A stretch of 64,000 nt of DNA, from NCBI RefSeq assembly GCF_002217755.1, contig NZ_BCFL01000019.1:556712-620711 (forward strand), given 5' to 3'. This DNA is from Streptomyces hyaluromycini. GTDB taxonomy: Bacteria; Actinomycetota; Actinomycetes; Streptomycetales; Streptomycetaceae. A model generated the notes under the pieces. It ran no database searches and was not told the origin of the DNA. It saw nothing but the letters and a program-made list of their open reading frames with translations. Positions 1-7,797 of this stretch are shown piece after piece; position 1 is the stretch's first letter; every line of letters begins with the position of its first letter. The translations under genes and the position numbers were made by a program.

Positions 1-474
1 CCCAGGACGGTGACGCTGATCAGCCCGCCACGTGAATCGGCGTACCGGCACTGTGATGCTGGTCGGAACGGCAGCCAGCTCTCGTACCGCACAGACGACA
101 TCGGCGTCCGACGACTTCCACACCGCACTCCACCGCCGAGACCAGCCCTCGCCGACCTCCAGATGCTCAGCAACCTGCTCATCCAGCACGTACGGCGCGA
201 TCATCATCCAGCCCGCACGTATGCGACCACACCGGCCCGCAGGGCCCCGTAGAGACCTCCACCAGCCCAGCACAGCCGATGAACCCGACATAGCGGTCGA
301 CTTAATCGAAACCGGCATCAGCTACCTGAATCCATCGCTGTCCTCCGGCCAACTGTGACGCTCAGAGTGGCCAACAGAAGCGCTCAGTCACAGCCGCACC
401 GGACCGACGGCTGAACGAAGACCAGCGCGCCCGCCCCCGCAAGGGCGAACGCGCTGGGCTGGTCGATCCGGCGG
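1..474. other. No recognisable gene
   Basis: Two overlapping plus-strand reading frames cross this stretch, but neither has a convincing ribosome binding site or a family motif I recognise. Their composition (scattered Arg, His and Pro) looks like frame noise. The stretch may be the decayed 3' part of a gene whose start lies left of the window. Confidence 0.4.
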
Positions 475-498
475 GTGCCGCGAAGGCGGACTGGCGGA

Positions 499-1698
499 CT
501 AGTCGACGTCCACCGGACCGTCGTCCGACTTCCGCCCCTTGCTGGTGGGCAGCTGGAGCAGGCCGCCGGTCTCGCTCTCCCCGGAGCGGCGGCCGTCGGG
601 GCGCTGCCCGTCGGAGTCCTGGCCGCCCAGGTTCTGCCGGACCGAGTCGAGGATGGTCAGGCCCTGGGACACCAGACCGGCGGCGAGCTCGCCGAGGCCG
701 TCCGCGCCGTTGAGGACGTTGACGTTGGCGCCCGCGAGACCGCCGGCGGCCTCCTTGACGATCTGCGGGAGCTGGTCGATCAGCATCCGGTCGAGCGCGA
801 CCCGGTCGTACGACGCCGCCGCCTCCGCCTGGATCTTCATCCGCTCCGCCTCGGCGGCCGCGAGGATCCTGACCCGCTCGGCCTCGGCCTCGGCGGGCCG
901 CACGATCTCGGCGACCAGCTGCTCCTGGCGCAGCCTGGCCTGGCGCTGGGCCAGCTCCGTCTGGGCGGCGAGCACCTCCTGCTGGGCGTGCGCCTGCGCC
1001 AGCGGTCCGGCCTGCGCGGCCTGCGCCTGGGCGCGGTCCACCTCGGCCGAGTACTCGGCCCTGACGATCGCGGTCTGGCGGGCGTACTCGGCCTGGTTGC
1101 GGGCCGCCACCTGCTCCGCCTCGACCGAGGCCTGGGTGGCCTGGGCCTGGGCGATCTGCGCCTGCCGCTGGATGGCCGCCTTGTGCGGGGCGGACATGGC
1201 ATCGATGTAGCCGGTGTCGCCGTCGTCTATGGACTGGATCTGCAGCGAGTCGACGATCAGCCCGATCTTCGCCATCTCCGTCTTCGAGGTGTCCAGCACC
1301 TCCGCGGCGAGCTTCTGCCGCTCGGTGACGATCTCCTCGACCGTCATCGAGCCGATGATGGCCCGCAGGTGCCCGGCGAAGATCCGGCCGGTGAGCACCG
1401 ACATCTGCTCCTGGTCGGAGAGGAACCGCTGGCCCGCGTTGATGATGCTCTCGTGGTCGTTGCCGACCTTGAAGGCGATGACCGCGCGGACGTGCAACGC
1501 GATGCCCTGCTTGGTCACGCAGGTCTCGGTGACCTCGGACTCACACATGGACAGGGTGAGGAACCGGACCTTCCGGAAGACCGGCAGCACGAACTTTCCA
1601 TGCCCCGTGACCACTCGGAACGGCGCGCCCCCCAGTCCCCGCCTGCCCCCCGAGATCAACATCGCCTCGTCGGGAGCGGGTACGCGGTATCCGAACAT
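499..1698 (-). CDS. Flotillin-like SPFH domain protein
   Basis: This 399-residue protein has an SPFH/band 7 fold at about residues 10-190. It is followed by a long Ala/Glu/Gln/Arg-rich coiled coil at about 185-300 (many AEAER and AQAQ runs) and a polar C-terminal tail. That order is typical of flotillins, which form membrane-associated oligomeric scaffolds in lipid microdomains. There is no obvious N-terminal transmembrane helix; flotillins can attach peripherally. The ATG at 1698 follows the stop of the NfeD-like gene by 12 bp, with a GGAGTAACAGG ribosome site in the gap, so the two are co-transcribed. NfeD/flotillin pairing is a common bacterial arrangement, which supports the call. The cargo or process served cannot be read from the sequence. 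Confidence 0.85.
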   Translation of the reverse strand: MFGYRVPAPDEAMLISGGRRGLGGAPFRVVTGHGKFVLPVFRKVRFLTLSMCESEVTETCVTKQGIALHVRAVIAFKVGNDHESIINAGQRFLSDQEQMSVLTGRIFAGHLRAIIGSMTVEEIVTERQKLAAEVLDTSKTEMAKIGLIVDSLQIQSIDDGDTGYIDAMSAPHKAAIQRQAQIAQAQATQASVEAEQVAARNQAEYARQTAIVRAEYSAEVDRAQAQAAQAGPLAQAHAQQEVLAAQTELAQRQARLRQEQLVAEIVRPAEAEAERVRILAAAEAERMKIQAEAAASYDRVALDRMLIDQLPQIVKEAAGGLAGANVNVLNGADGLGELAAGLVSQGLTILDSVRQNLGGQDSDGQRPDGRRSGESETGGLLQLPTSKGRKSDDGPVDVD

Positions 1699-1710
1699 TC
1701 CTGTTACTCC

Positions 1711-1959
1711 TCAGCCGGCCTCGGCGCTGTCGCCGAGCGCGTCCAATGGATCCACCCACTCGATGACGCCGACTTCGCGGCATCCCCGTGATTCGATCAC
1801 GAGTACCGTCGCGCCTACCGGCAGTGGCTCCTCGGACCAGGCGAGGAACGTCTCCGAGCCGCCTCTGACCCGGACCAGGACTTCGCCGGGGCCTGTGGAA
1901 CCGCGGGTTCCGATGAGCACCGTCCCCGTGCAGCCGATCACGGCCTCGTCCTGCGGCAT
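1711..1959 (-). CDS. NfeD-like OB-fold protein
   Basis: A small 82-residue protein lies directly upstream of the flotillin gene. The start at 1959 is preferred over longer in-frame starts because GAGGAGG lies about 8 nt upstream; the upstream extension is low-complexity Pro/Arg/Ser sequence. The body (residues 8-70) is beta-rich with a GxxGxxLxxxRPxG-like rhythm seen in the soluble C-terminal OB fold of NfeD proteins, here as VIGCTGTVLIGTRGSTGPGE. It has no transmembrane segment, so it is a short stand-alone NfeD domain. NfeD proteins partner flotillins in membrane microdomains, and the gene pair here fits that role. Confidence 0.65.
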   Translation of the reverse strand: MPQDEAVIGCTGTVLIGTRGSTGPGEVLVRVRGGSETFLAWSEEPLPVGATVLVIESRGCREVGVIEWVDPLDALGDSAEAG

Positions 1960-2348
1960 CACCGGCCGTCCTCCTCGTTCCTCCTCGTTCTGGCCCGATG
2001 ATTCCGACGATAGACCCGTTCCGCGCGGGACCCAACGGTCAGGGGGGACCGGTCCTGCAACATCGGCCGCGCCGGCCGGCGGGACGGGGCCGGCAAAGCC
2101 GCTCCCCGAGGCGGTGCCCTCGCCCCGCGAGCCGGCCGGAAGCCGGTCCGCCCGCTGTCCTGACCGGTGGGATGCCGTGCGACATGAAGGGCGATACGGT
2201 GTAAATGCTGTCAGGCTGCGCGCAGTTGCCCGCATGGTGGGCGGGACGGATCGCCCGTGCGGGGCGACATGTGCGGGACGTGGCGGGGCCGTCACGTCCT
2301 GCCGGTCGCATCAGTGGCATCCAGAGAATGGCATCCGAAGCAGGTTGA

Positions 2349-2687
2349 ATGATGAACCGAACTCGTCGTCTCGCAGCGTTCGCCCTCCTTGCCGCCCCCG
2401 CGCTCGCGGCGGGCCCCACGACGACCGCACCCGCCGCTGCCGCCGCCGTGCCGCACGCCCCGTCCCGCGCGGTGTGCCATGTCGAAACGGAGTCCGACGG
2501 CAACTACCACCTCTGGGGTGTGGGGTTCCCCGGCGGTGCGAGGGTGACCTACTCCGGTTCCGCCTCCGGCACCGTCTCCACGGACCGGACGGGGCGGTTC
2601 GACATCGGCGGCCTCAGCGGAAGCAGGTTCGTCGTCAACACGGCCGACGGGAAGGCCACGGTCGCCTGCACCATGGTCCATCACTGA
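2349..2687 (+). CDS. Small secreted protein
   Basis: A 112-residue protein with a clear Sec signal peptide: MMNRTRR, then an Ala/Leu hydrophobic core, with Ala-rich cleavage candidates near residues 21-33. The mature part of about 75 residues is Gly/Ser/Thr-rich and has two cysteines (RAVCHVE and VACTMVHH) that could form one disulfide. I recognise no enzymatic motif. It resembles many short exported Streptomyces proteins of unknown role. It is monocistronic and lies between the NfeD/flotillin operon and the macro-domain locus. Confidence 0.7.
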   Translation: MMNRTRRLAAFALLAAPALAAGPTTTAPAAAAAVPHAPSRAVCHVETESDGNYHLWGVGFPGGARVTYSGSASGTVSTDRTGRFDIGGLSGSRFVVNTADGKATVACTMVHH

Positions 2688-2902
2688 GCCCGCCGGCGGG
2701 GGCGTCCCGGAATCGGATCGGAAGCGGTTGGCGGGTACCGGCGGAAGCGCCCGGGGTGGTCTCGTGGACAGCGGTGAGGCCGGGCGAAGCGGCGCGAGGC
2801 GTGGCCGGCGGGACGATGCCGCGAAGGGGGAACGGAGAGATGCGGAGCAGCCCGTCGGCCCGGGGGACACGCCCGGGCCGCCGCCCGGCCCCACCTTCGC
2901 CG

Positions 2903-4285
2903 TCAGTCCGCCGCGCGCAGCCCGAGCACCAGGTCCGCGAACCGCTGCTCCACCGGGGCCAGGTCGGTCCGGGCCAGCTCCTGGGGCAGGATGACGATCC
3001 GGAGCTCGGGGGTCAGCGCGGGGTGGCGACCGCAGGCGTCGATGAACGAGTCGACGATGAGCGCGGCCAGCTGGCCCCGGTCCAGGTCGGTGACGCGGGC
3101 GAGGCCGGAGCCGATCAGCGGCACGGCGACCGGCTTGAACAGGCCGTGCACCGCCACCGAGGCCCACAGGTTCTCCAGGCTCAGCCGCAGGTCGAGGTGG
3201 TTGGACCTGGCCACCAGATCGTTGCCGAGCCGCGAATAGGCCGTGGCGAACACCCGGCGGCCCTCGACCGGCACCATCACGGTCGTGCCCACCGGATAAC
3301 GGACCCGCCGGCCCAGCGGCTTGGTCCGCACGGTCTCGGTGCCCGCCGCCTTCACCGCCCGCAGCCCCGCCCGCAGCCGGTCGTCCAGCAGGCGACGCCG
3401 CCCGGCGAACAGCCGGTCGACGAGCTGGCTCTGCAGGCTCTCCCGGCTGATCACCAGGTCTTCCGCGGTCTCCGTGTCGAAGGTGTCGGAGAACCCGATC
3501 ACCAGGTTGCAGTCCATCTGGTCGAACAAGTCGCCGCGCACCAGCACCACATCCGCCCGCTGGCCGGGCAACGGCACCCGGTGCCGCAGCAGTTCGGCCC
3601 CGTGCCGGGCGCGCAGCTCCGCGCGCAGCGCGTCGAGGACACGCGCGGCCTCGGTGTCGTCGGGATGCTCGTGGGCCATCAGTTCGGCGACCGGCAGGGC
3701 GAGTTCGGGTCGTCCCAGGTCGGTCTGCACGCGGACCAGTTCGCGTCGCGCGGAGTCCTGGAGGGCGGTCAGGCGGCGTACGAAGGGCGCCGCGAAACCC
3801 TCGCCGTTGACCTCGGCCAGCGGCCGGCCGCGCACCAGGGACAGCGCCTCGGCCAGCCGGTGCGCGGCGGTGGCCGGCGGTGCGTGCAGGGCCTCGCCGA
3901 CGATCGCGGTGAAGCGCGCGCTGTCCAGCTCCTCGGGCCGCAGCACCAGACGGTAGGCGGTCTCCGGGCCCTGCACGGTGACCTGCTGCTCGGTGCACAG
4001 GACATGCGTTCCCGCGCTGTCCTGGCCGGGGGCCAGCGCCCGCCGCAGCTCCAGGACCCGTTTCTGCACCTCGTTGCGGTTGCGCTGGTCCAGATGGCGC
4101 GGCTCGTCCGCGAGCCCCCACACGTCGCGGCGCAGCTGCCGCACCGGCACCGCCTCGCCCTCGGCCGCCACCAGACGGACCAGCAGCCGTACCGTCAGCG
4201 GGGTCAGCCGGACCGGAACCCCGTCGACTTCGAGCTGGACCGGGCCCAGTACCTTCACCCGGATTTGTGCTCTTGCACCGGCCAT
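2903..4285 (-). CDS. BTAD/SARP-like regulator fused to a ThsA-type macro domain
   Basis: From the ATG at 4285 (GGGGGG about 8 nt upstream) the protein has 460 residues. The N-terminal 100 residues begin with the SARP signature VKVLGPVQLEVDGVPVRLTP and continue as a winged-helix domain. About 100-205 is a helical bacterial transcriptional activation domain. About 235-455 is a macro-like domain that lines up with the neighbouring membrane protein: VIGFSDTFDT, RYPVGTTVMV, AYSRLGND and PLIGSGLARV. Known: macro domains of this kind in type II Thoeris effectors bind ADP-ribose-derived signals. Inferred: this is a transcription factor switched by such a nucleotide. A TGCGTCA heptamer direct repeat just upstream fits a SARP operator. 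A longer GTG start at 4315 is possible but lies on the first heptamer. Confidence 0.75.
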   Translation of the reverse strand: MAGARAQIRVKVLGPVQLEVDGVPVRLTPLTVRLLVRLVAAEGEAVPVRQLRRDVWGLADEPRHLDQRNRNEVQKRVLELRRALAPGQDSAGTHVLCTEQQVTVQGPETAYRLVLRPEELDSARFTAIVGEALHAPPATAAHRLAEALSLVRGRPLAEVNGEGFAAPFVRRLTALQDSARRELVRVQTDLGRPELALPVAELMAHEHPDDTEAARVLDALRAELRARHGAELLRHRVPLPGQRADVVLVRGDLFDQMDCNLVIGFSDTFDTETAEDLVISRESLQSQLVDRLFAGRRRLLDDRLRAGLRAVKAAGTETVRTKPLGRRVRYPVGTTVMVPVEGRRVFATAYSRLGNDLVARSNHLDLRLSLENLWASVAVHGLFKPVAVPLIGSGLARVTDLDRGQLAALIVDSFIDACGRHPALTPELRIVILPQELARTDLAPVEQRFADLVLGLRAAD

Positions 4286-4307
4286 CCGCGTCGCCCCCCG
4301 GCGGTTT

Positions 4308-4324
4308 TGCGTCACTCTGCGTCA
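4308..4324. promoter_or_regulatory. Heptamer direct repeat, candidate SARP operator
   Basis: The sequence reads TGCGTCA CTC TGCGTCA, two perfect heptamers at a 10-bp period between the divergent macro-domain genes. SARP-family activators bind heptamer direct repeats spaced by about one helical turn. The regulator whose gene starts at 4285 has a SARP-like N-terminus, so autoregulation plus control of the divergent membrane effector is plausible. A wider inverted GTCAC/GTGAC pair spans 4311-4335. Confidence 0.5.
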
Positions 4325-4366
4325 GCCATAGTGACTGAAAGATTATCATGATGCCTTGGGGAATCC

Positions 4367-5371
4367 ATGAGTTCGGGTGATTCCGGCGGGCTGGACCCGA
4401 TGAGCCCGATACGGCCCCCGGACGCGATCCGGCCACGCGCCCCACACGCCCCACGCACCCCACGCCTCCACCCCCACCCGCGCCCGCATCTGCGGCCGCA
4501 TCTGCGTCTGCGTCTGCCGCGGGGCACGCGGCGCGCCCGGCAGGTCTTCGTGCGCGACACGATGGTGGCGTTCGGCGGGCTGTCCGCCGTGTCCCAGGTC
4601 GTGGGCCCGTTCGTGCCGCAGAGCGCCTCCGGCGCGGTGGTCGGGCTGTCGGTGGGGGCCTGCCTGGGCTGGGGGCTGCTGCGGTCCCGTCCCGCGGCCC
4701 GGGTACGGCAGGTGTTCCGGCGGCCCGACATGGCGGTGGTCGTCGAGACGGGCGACGTCTTCGACCAGCCGGCCCATCTCGTCGTCGGGTTCTGCGACAC
4801 CTTCGACACCCTGTCGGCCGGCGGCCGGCTCATCAACGGCGACAGCGTGCAGGCCCAGCTGCTGGACCGCCGGTACGACGGCGACGTACACCGCCTGGAC
4901 GCGGAGCTCGGCGCGGCGCTCGCCACGGCCGAGCCCGTCGCGCGGGAGGAGCGGGCGGACAAACCGCTCGGCAAGCTCGACCGCTACCCGGTCGGCACGG
5001 TGGCGGTGCTGGGCACCCGGCCCCGGCTGGTGTTCGGCGTGGCCTACAGCCGGATCGGCAACGACTACGTGGCCTCCTCCGGCGTGGAGGACCTGTGGCG
5101 GGGCCTGGGCGGCCTGTGGGACGCGCTGCGCGCGCACGCCCAACTGGAGCGGGTGGCCATGCCGTTGGTCGGCTCCGGGCTGGCGCGGCTCGGCCACCTC
5201 GACCGGGACAGCCTGCTCCGGCTCATCCTGATGTCCTTCGTGGCCCGCTCCCGGGAGGGCGCGATCTGCCGCGAACTGCGCCTGGTCATACGGCCCGAGG
5301 AACTGGAGGGCATCGACATGCGCGAACTGGCCGCGTTCCTGGACGCGTTGGCGTCGGGCCCGGAACGGTAG
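4367..5371 (+). CDS. Two-helix membrane protein with ThsA-type macro domain (TMacro)
   Basis: A 334-residue protein. An Arg/His/Pro-rich tail (1-60) precedes two hydrophobic helices at about 66-84 and 87-106 and a C-terminal macro-like domain at about 120-330. This is the architecture of the TM-macro effector (ThsA2) of type II Thoeris, where a TIR-made ADP-ribose conjugate binds the macro domain and triggers membrane damage. Shared features with the divergent regulator include VVGFCDTFDT, RYPVGTVAVL, AYSRIGND and PLVGSGLARL. GGGG lies 6 nt before the ATG. The gene converges on the TIR operon with a hairpin between them. Inferred role: nucleotide-gated membrane effector of a TIR-based defence. 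The unusual basic N-terminal tail is not part of known ThsA proteins as I recall them. Confidence 0.75.
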   Translation: MSSGDSGGLDPMSPIRPPDAIRPRAPHAPRTPRLHPHPRPHLRPHLRLRLPRGTRRARQVFVRDTMVAFGGLSAVSQVVGPFVPQSASGAVVGLSVGACLGWGLLRSRPAARVRQVFRRPDMAVVVETGDVFDQPAHLVVGFCDTFDTLSAGGRLINGDSVQAQLLDRRYDGDVHRLDAELGAALATAEPVAREERADKPLGKLDRYPVGTVAVLGTRPRLVFGVAYSRIGNDYVASSGVEDLWRGLGGLWDALRAHAQLERVAMPLVGSGLARLGHLDRDSLLRLILMSFVARSREGAICRELRLVIRPEELEGIDMRELAAFLDALASGPER

Positions 5372-5374
5372 CGC

Positions 5375-5426
5375 GGTACGGACGAGGGGGCGGGCGGCCC
5401 GCGGCCCCCGCCCCCTCGCCCGTACC
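5375..5426. terminator. Bidirectional hairpin terminator
   Basis: An inverted repeat (GGTACGG, CGAGGGGGCGGG matched by CCGCCCCCTCG, CCGTACC) fills the gap between the convergent TMacro and TIR genes. Its stem is long and very GC-rich, so it probably serves both transcripts. Confidence 0.7.
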
Positions 5427-5431
5427 GTCCG

Positions 5432-6127
5432 TCAGGCCAGCCGCCGGTAGGCCGCCAGATTCCTGAAGTACGAGGTGTCACGCCAGTCCGGCCGGGTGTC
5501 GTCGAGGTCGCACTCGGCGCCCTTGAGCCGCTCGACGATCTTCGAGACGGCGGTCTCGGAGCCGTCGAAGCGGATCACGTTGCGCCCCCCGAGGTCCGCG
5601 GCGGGCCGCACCCGGCCGACCTCCACGATGATCGTCCGCTCCGGGTAGGCCATCAGCGCCATGCCGAGCTCGATCAGCACGTTCTGGCGGGGCTGGCCGG
5701 TGTACTGGGTCTCGTAGGGCTGCTCGTTGTCGCCCAGCAGATGCGGATGGAGTTTGGCGACGTCGTCCGGGGTGAGCAGCACGAGCGCCGCCTGCGCCTG
5801 CGACAGCGCGGTCTCGATGACCTCGCCGAGGAACGGCGCGGTCCCCCCGGTGCTCCGCACCAGCCGCTCCCACTCCAGCGGGCGCAGGTCGAGCCGGCGC
5901 AGCAGCCCGAACATGGCCGTGCGGACCTCCTCGTCGCGGCCGTGCACGACGAAGACACTGCGCCTGCGGGCGTGCTCCGCGCGCGCCCGGTCCGCGAGCG
6001 CCGCCGCCTCCTGCTCGGCGGCCTCCCGGTCCTGCGGCGGGGTGTTGTAGACGTTGTACCCGAAGCCGCTGTTCCGGCCGCCGAGGATGTTCTGGCCGTT
6101 GTCGCCGAAGGTGTGGCCCTGGCTCAT
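5432..6127 (-). CDS. TIR-domain protein with N-terminal amyloid-like motif
   Basis: A 231-residue protein starting at the ATG at 6127, 2 bp after the upstream gene's stop. Residues 8-25 are GDNGQNILGGRNSGFGYN, nearly identical to the C-terminal motif of the upstream membrane protein. A short Ala/Glu helix (33-55) leads into a TIR-like domain of the predicted nucleotide-binding (PF10137-like) type at about 57-195: RSVFVVHGRDEEVR, then VLLTPDD, then NVLIELGMAL. The glutamate at about 153 in that last motif is the expected catalytic NADase residue. Known: TIR domains of this group cleave NAD+ or make ADP-ribose signals in anti-phage immunity. Inferred: motif-driven co-assembly with the upstream receptor activates the TIR, whose product is read by the nearby macro-domain proteins. 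Longer in-frame extensions upstream are antisense noise. Confidence 0.8.
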   Translation of the reverse strand: MSQGHTFGDNGQNILGGRNSGFGYNVYNTPPQDREAAEQEAAALADRARAEHARRRSVFVVHGRDEEVRTAMFGLLRRLDLRPLEWERLVRSTGGTAPFLGEVIETALSQAQAALVLLTPDDVAKLHPHLLGDNEQPYETQYTGQPRQNVLIELGMALMAYPERTIIVEVGRVRPAADLGGRNVIRFDGSETAVSKIVERLKGAECDLDDTRPDWRDTSYFRNLAAYRRLA

Positions 6128-6129
6128 GG

Positions 6130-7740
6130 TCACTGCCCCGCCTTTCCCGATGAACCGCCGTTCGACGGCTGGTAGTTGTACCCGAACCCGCTGTTCTCGC
6201 CGCCGAAGATGTTCTGGCTGTTGTCGCCCAGCAGGATGTTGGTCTGCGCGCGGTCGTGCTCGACGAGGTCCACGTCGTGCTCGTCGAGGAACGCGCGGAT
6301 GTTCTTGAGCAGCCGGCGCTCGACGATCTGCATGTACTTCACCGCGTCGGACTGCTGGAAGAAGTGGTGGTACGTCTCGCTGGTGGCCAGTTCCCGGACG
6401 CTCGCCAGCGCACCGCAGTTGGCCCAGCGGTTGACGTAGCGGCCGAGCCGGAACTCGCTGGTGTCCGTCACCCGGTCCGAGAGCAGCAGCGCGGCCGTGG
6501 CCCGCCTGGCCCGCCTGACCCGCCAGGGCCGGGTCACGCGGGCCACCCACGCCGGCAGGAACCGCTCCGGGACCAGCAGCAGCGGCCACATCCACAGCGT
6601 CACCCACCAGCGCACCATGGCCGTGAACATGTCCCACACCACCCGCACCGCCAGCCGCCCGTCGACGGCACTGGGCAGCTGGTCCACGAGGTGGAAGTCC
6701 GCCACGAGCGGCCCGAGCACATAGGTGTAGAACTCGGTGTGCAGCGTGTTGCCCTTGATGTCGAACCCGACGAAGATCGAGGTCACCAGCTCCTCGTTCC
6801 ACGACCCGACGCGCACGCACAGGTACTCGCGGGCCGCGTCGTAGTCCTCCCGCCAGTGGATGCCGGGCAGGTCGTCCACGCTGGGCAGTTCGGACCAGCC
6901 GGCGCCGGTGGTGCGGTCGTTGGTGCGGATCGCGGTGGTGTAGCGGCGCTGCTCGACGGTCAGCCCGTCGATCCGCTCGTCGGGGCGGGGATCGTCGCGC
7001 AGATCGGCCCGCAGCCGGGCGGCGACCTCGCTGGTGATCTCGTGCACGGTGAACGGGACGACCCGCCTGCGCTCGACGGTGTCGAGGTCGGGCGGTGTGC
7101 CGTCCGTGCTCTTGCGCGCCATGATCCGGGTCTTCGGGGCGCCGAGCAGCAACTGTGCGTTGGACCAGTCGCGCAGCGGCAGGCCCGCGCCGACGAAGGG
7201 CCGGTAGCCGCCGTAGAAGACCAGTCCGCTGCGCCCGGCCTGCTCGTGGTCGATCTTGCGGGCCAGTGCGTCGGTCAGCCTGGGGTGCGACGGGCAGGCG
7301 CCGTCGAAGCCGCCGTCCGGGCCCTTCTCCCGCACCCGGGTCATCAGGACGTGCAGGGTGACGATCCGGCGCAGGTAGGCCGCCGCCCACGGCACCCAGC
7401 ACAGCAGGACGACGCCGAGGAACGGGTTGAGCACCCCGTTGCTCAGCAGTACGAGGACCAGGATGTCCACGCCGGCCGCGACCGACCACTGGATGCGGCG
7501 CAGCCGGCGCGCGGCGAGGGCGTGGGCGAGGACCGACACGGCGTCGTAGCCGTAGGAGGGCGCGACGACCCGGAACCGCCTGCGGAGCAGTTCCCGGATG
7601 ACGGCGCGCCGGTAGCCGGGATGGAGGTAGGTGCCGGCGGACAGCAGCCGGGTGGCTCTGGTGCGCGCGTACGCGCGGTGCTCCGGCGGCTCCTGCGGTG
7701 CCGGGCCGGGAGGACTGGGGTCGAGAACTTGTGTGGCCAT
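6130..7740 (-). CDS. Membrane protein with C-terminal amyloid-like motif, putative receptor for the TIR protein
   Basis: A 536-residue protein of no family I can name. It has hydrophobic helices at about 86-103, 106-122 and 372-392, so both the central roughly 240-residue region and the C-terminal tail are soluble. The central part is mixed alpha/beta without a visible nucleotide-binding P-loop. Residues 505-522 are GDNSQNIFGGENSGFGYN, matching 15 of 18 positions of the N-terminal motif in the next gene, which starts 2 bp downstream. A flexible Gly/Ser tail follows. Paired N- and C-terminal G/N/Q-rich motifs in adjacent genes are the signature of bacterial amyloid signalling partners (BASS-like). 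Inferred: this is the sensor or adaptor that nucleates the TIR protein. The start at 7740 gives a Pro-rich leader. Confidence 0.7.
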   Translation of the reverse strand: MATQVLDPSPPGPAPQEPPEHRAYARTRATRLLSAGTYLHPGYRRAVIRELLRRRFRVVAPSYGYDAVSVLAHALAARRLRRIQWSVAAGVDILVLVLLSNGVLNPFLGVVLLCWVPWAAAYLRRIVTLHVLMTRVREKGPDGGFDGACPSHPRLTDALARKIDHEQAGRSGLVFYGGYRPFVGAGLPLRDWSNAQLLLGAPKTRIMARKSTDGTPPDLDTVERRRVVPFTVHEITSEVAARLRADLRDDPRPDERIDGLTVEQRRYTTAIRTNDRTTGAGWSELPSVDDLPGIHWREDYDAAREYLCVRVGSWNEELVTSIFVGFDIKGNTLHTEFYTYVLGPLVADFHLVDQLPSAVDGRLAVRVVWDMFTAMVRWWVTLWMWPLLLVPERFLPAWVARVTRPWRVRRARRATAALLLSDRVTDTSEFRLGRYVNRWANCGALASVRELATSETYHHFFQQSDAVKYMQIVERRLLKNIRAFLDEHDVDLVEHDRAQTNILLGDNSQNIFGGENSGFGYNYQPSNGGSSGKAGQ

Positions 7741-7797
7741 GGTGGTTCAGCGCTCCGCTCGTGCGGGCGCACCCCTCCGGGCACGCCCCGGTGGGTG

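Noticed and set aside
475..1791. 438-residue plus-strand ORF
   Set aside because: It is antisense to the flotillin-like gene; its Gly/Leu/Arg-rich translation mirrors the coiled-coil codons and has no motif or ribosome site.
1214..4351. 1045-residue plus-strand ORF and the 723-residue minus-strand ORF at 2292-4463
   Set aside because: Both run across several real genes in other frames. Their Arg/Pro/Ala-rich translations are typical of shadow frames in high-GC DNA.
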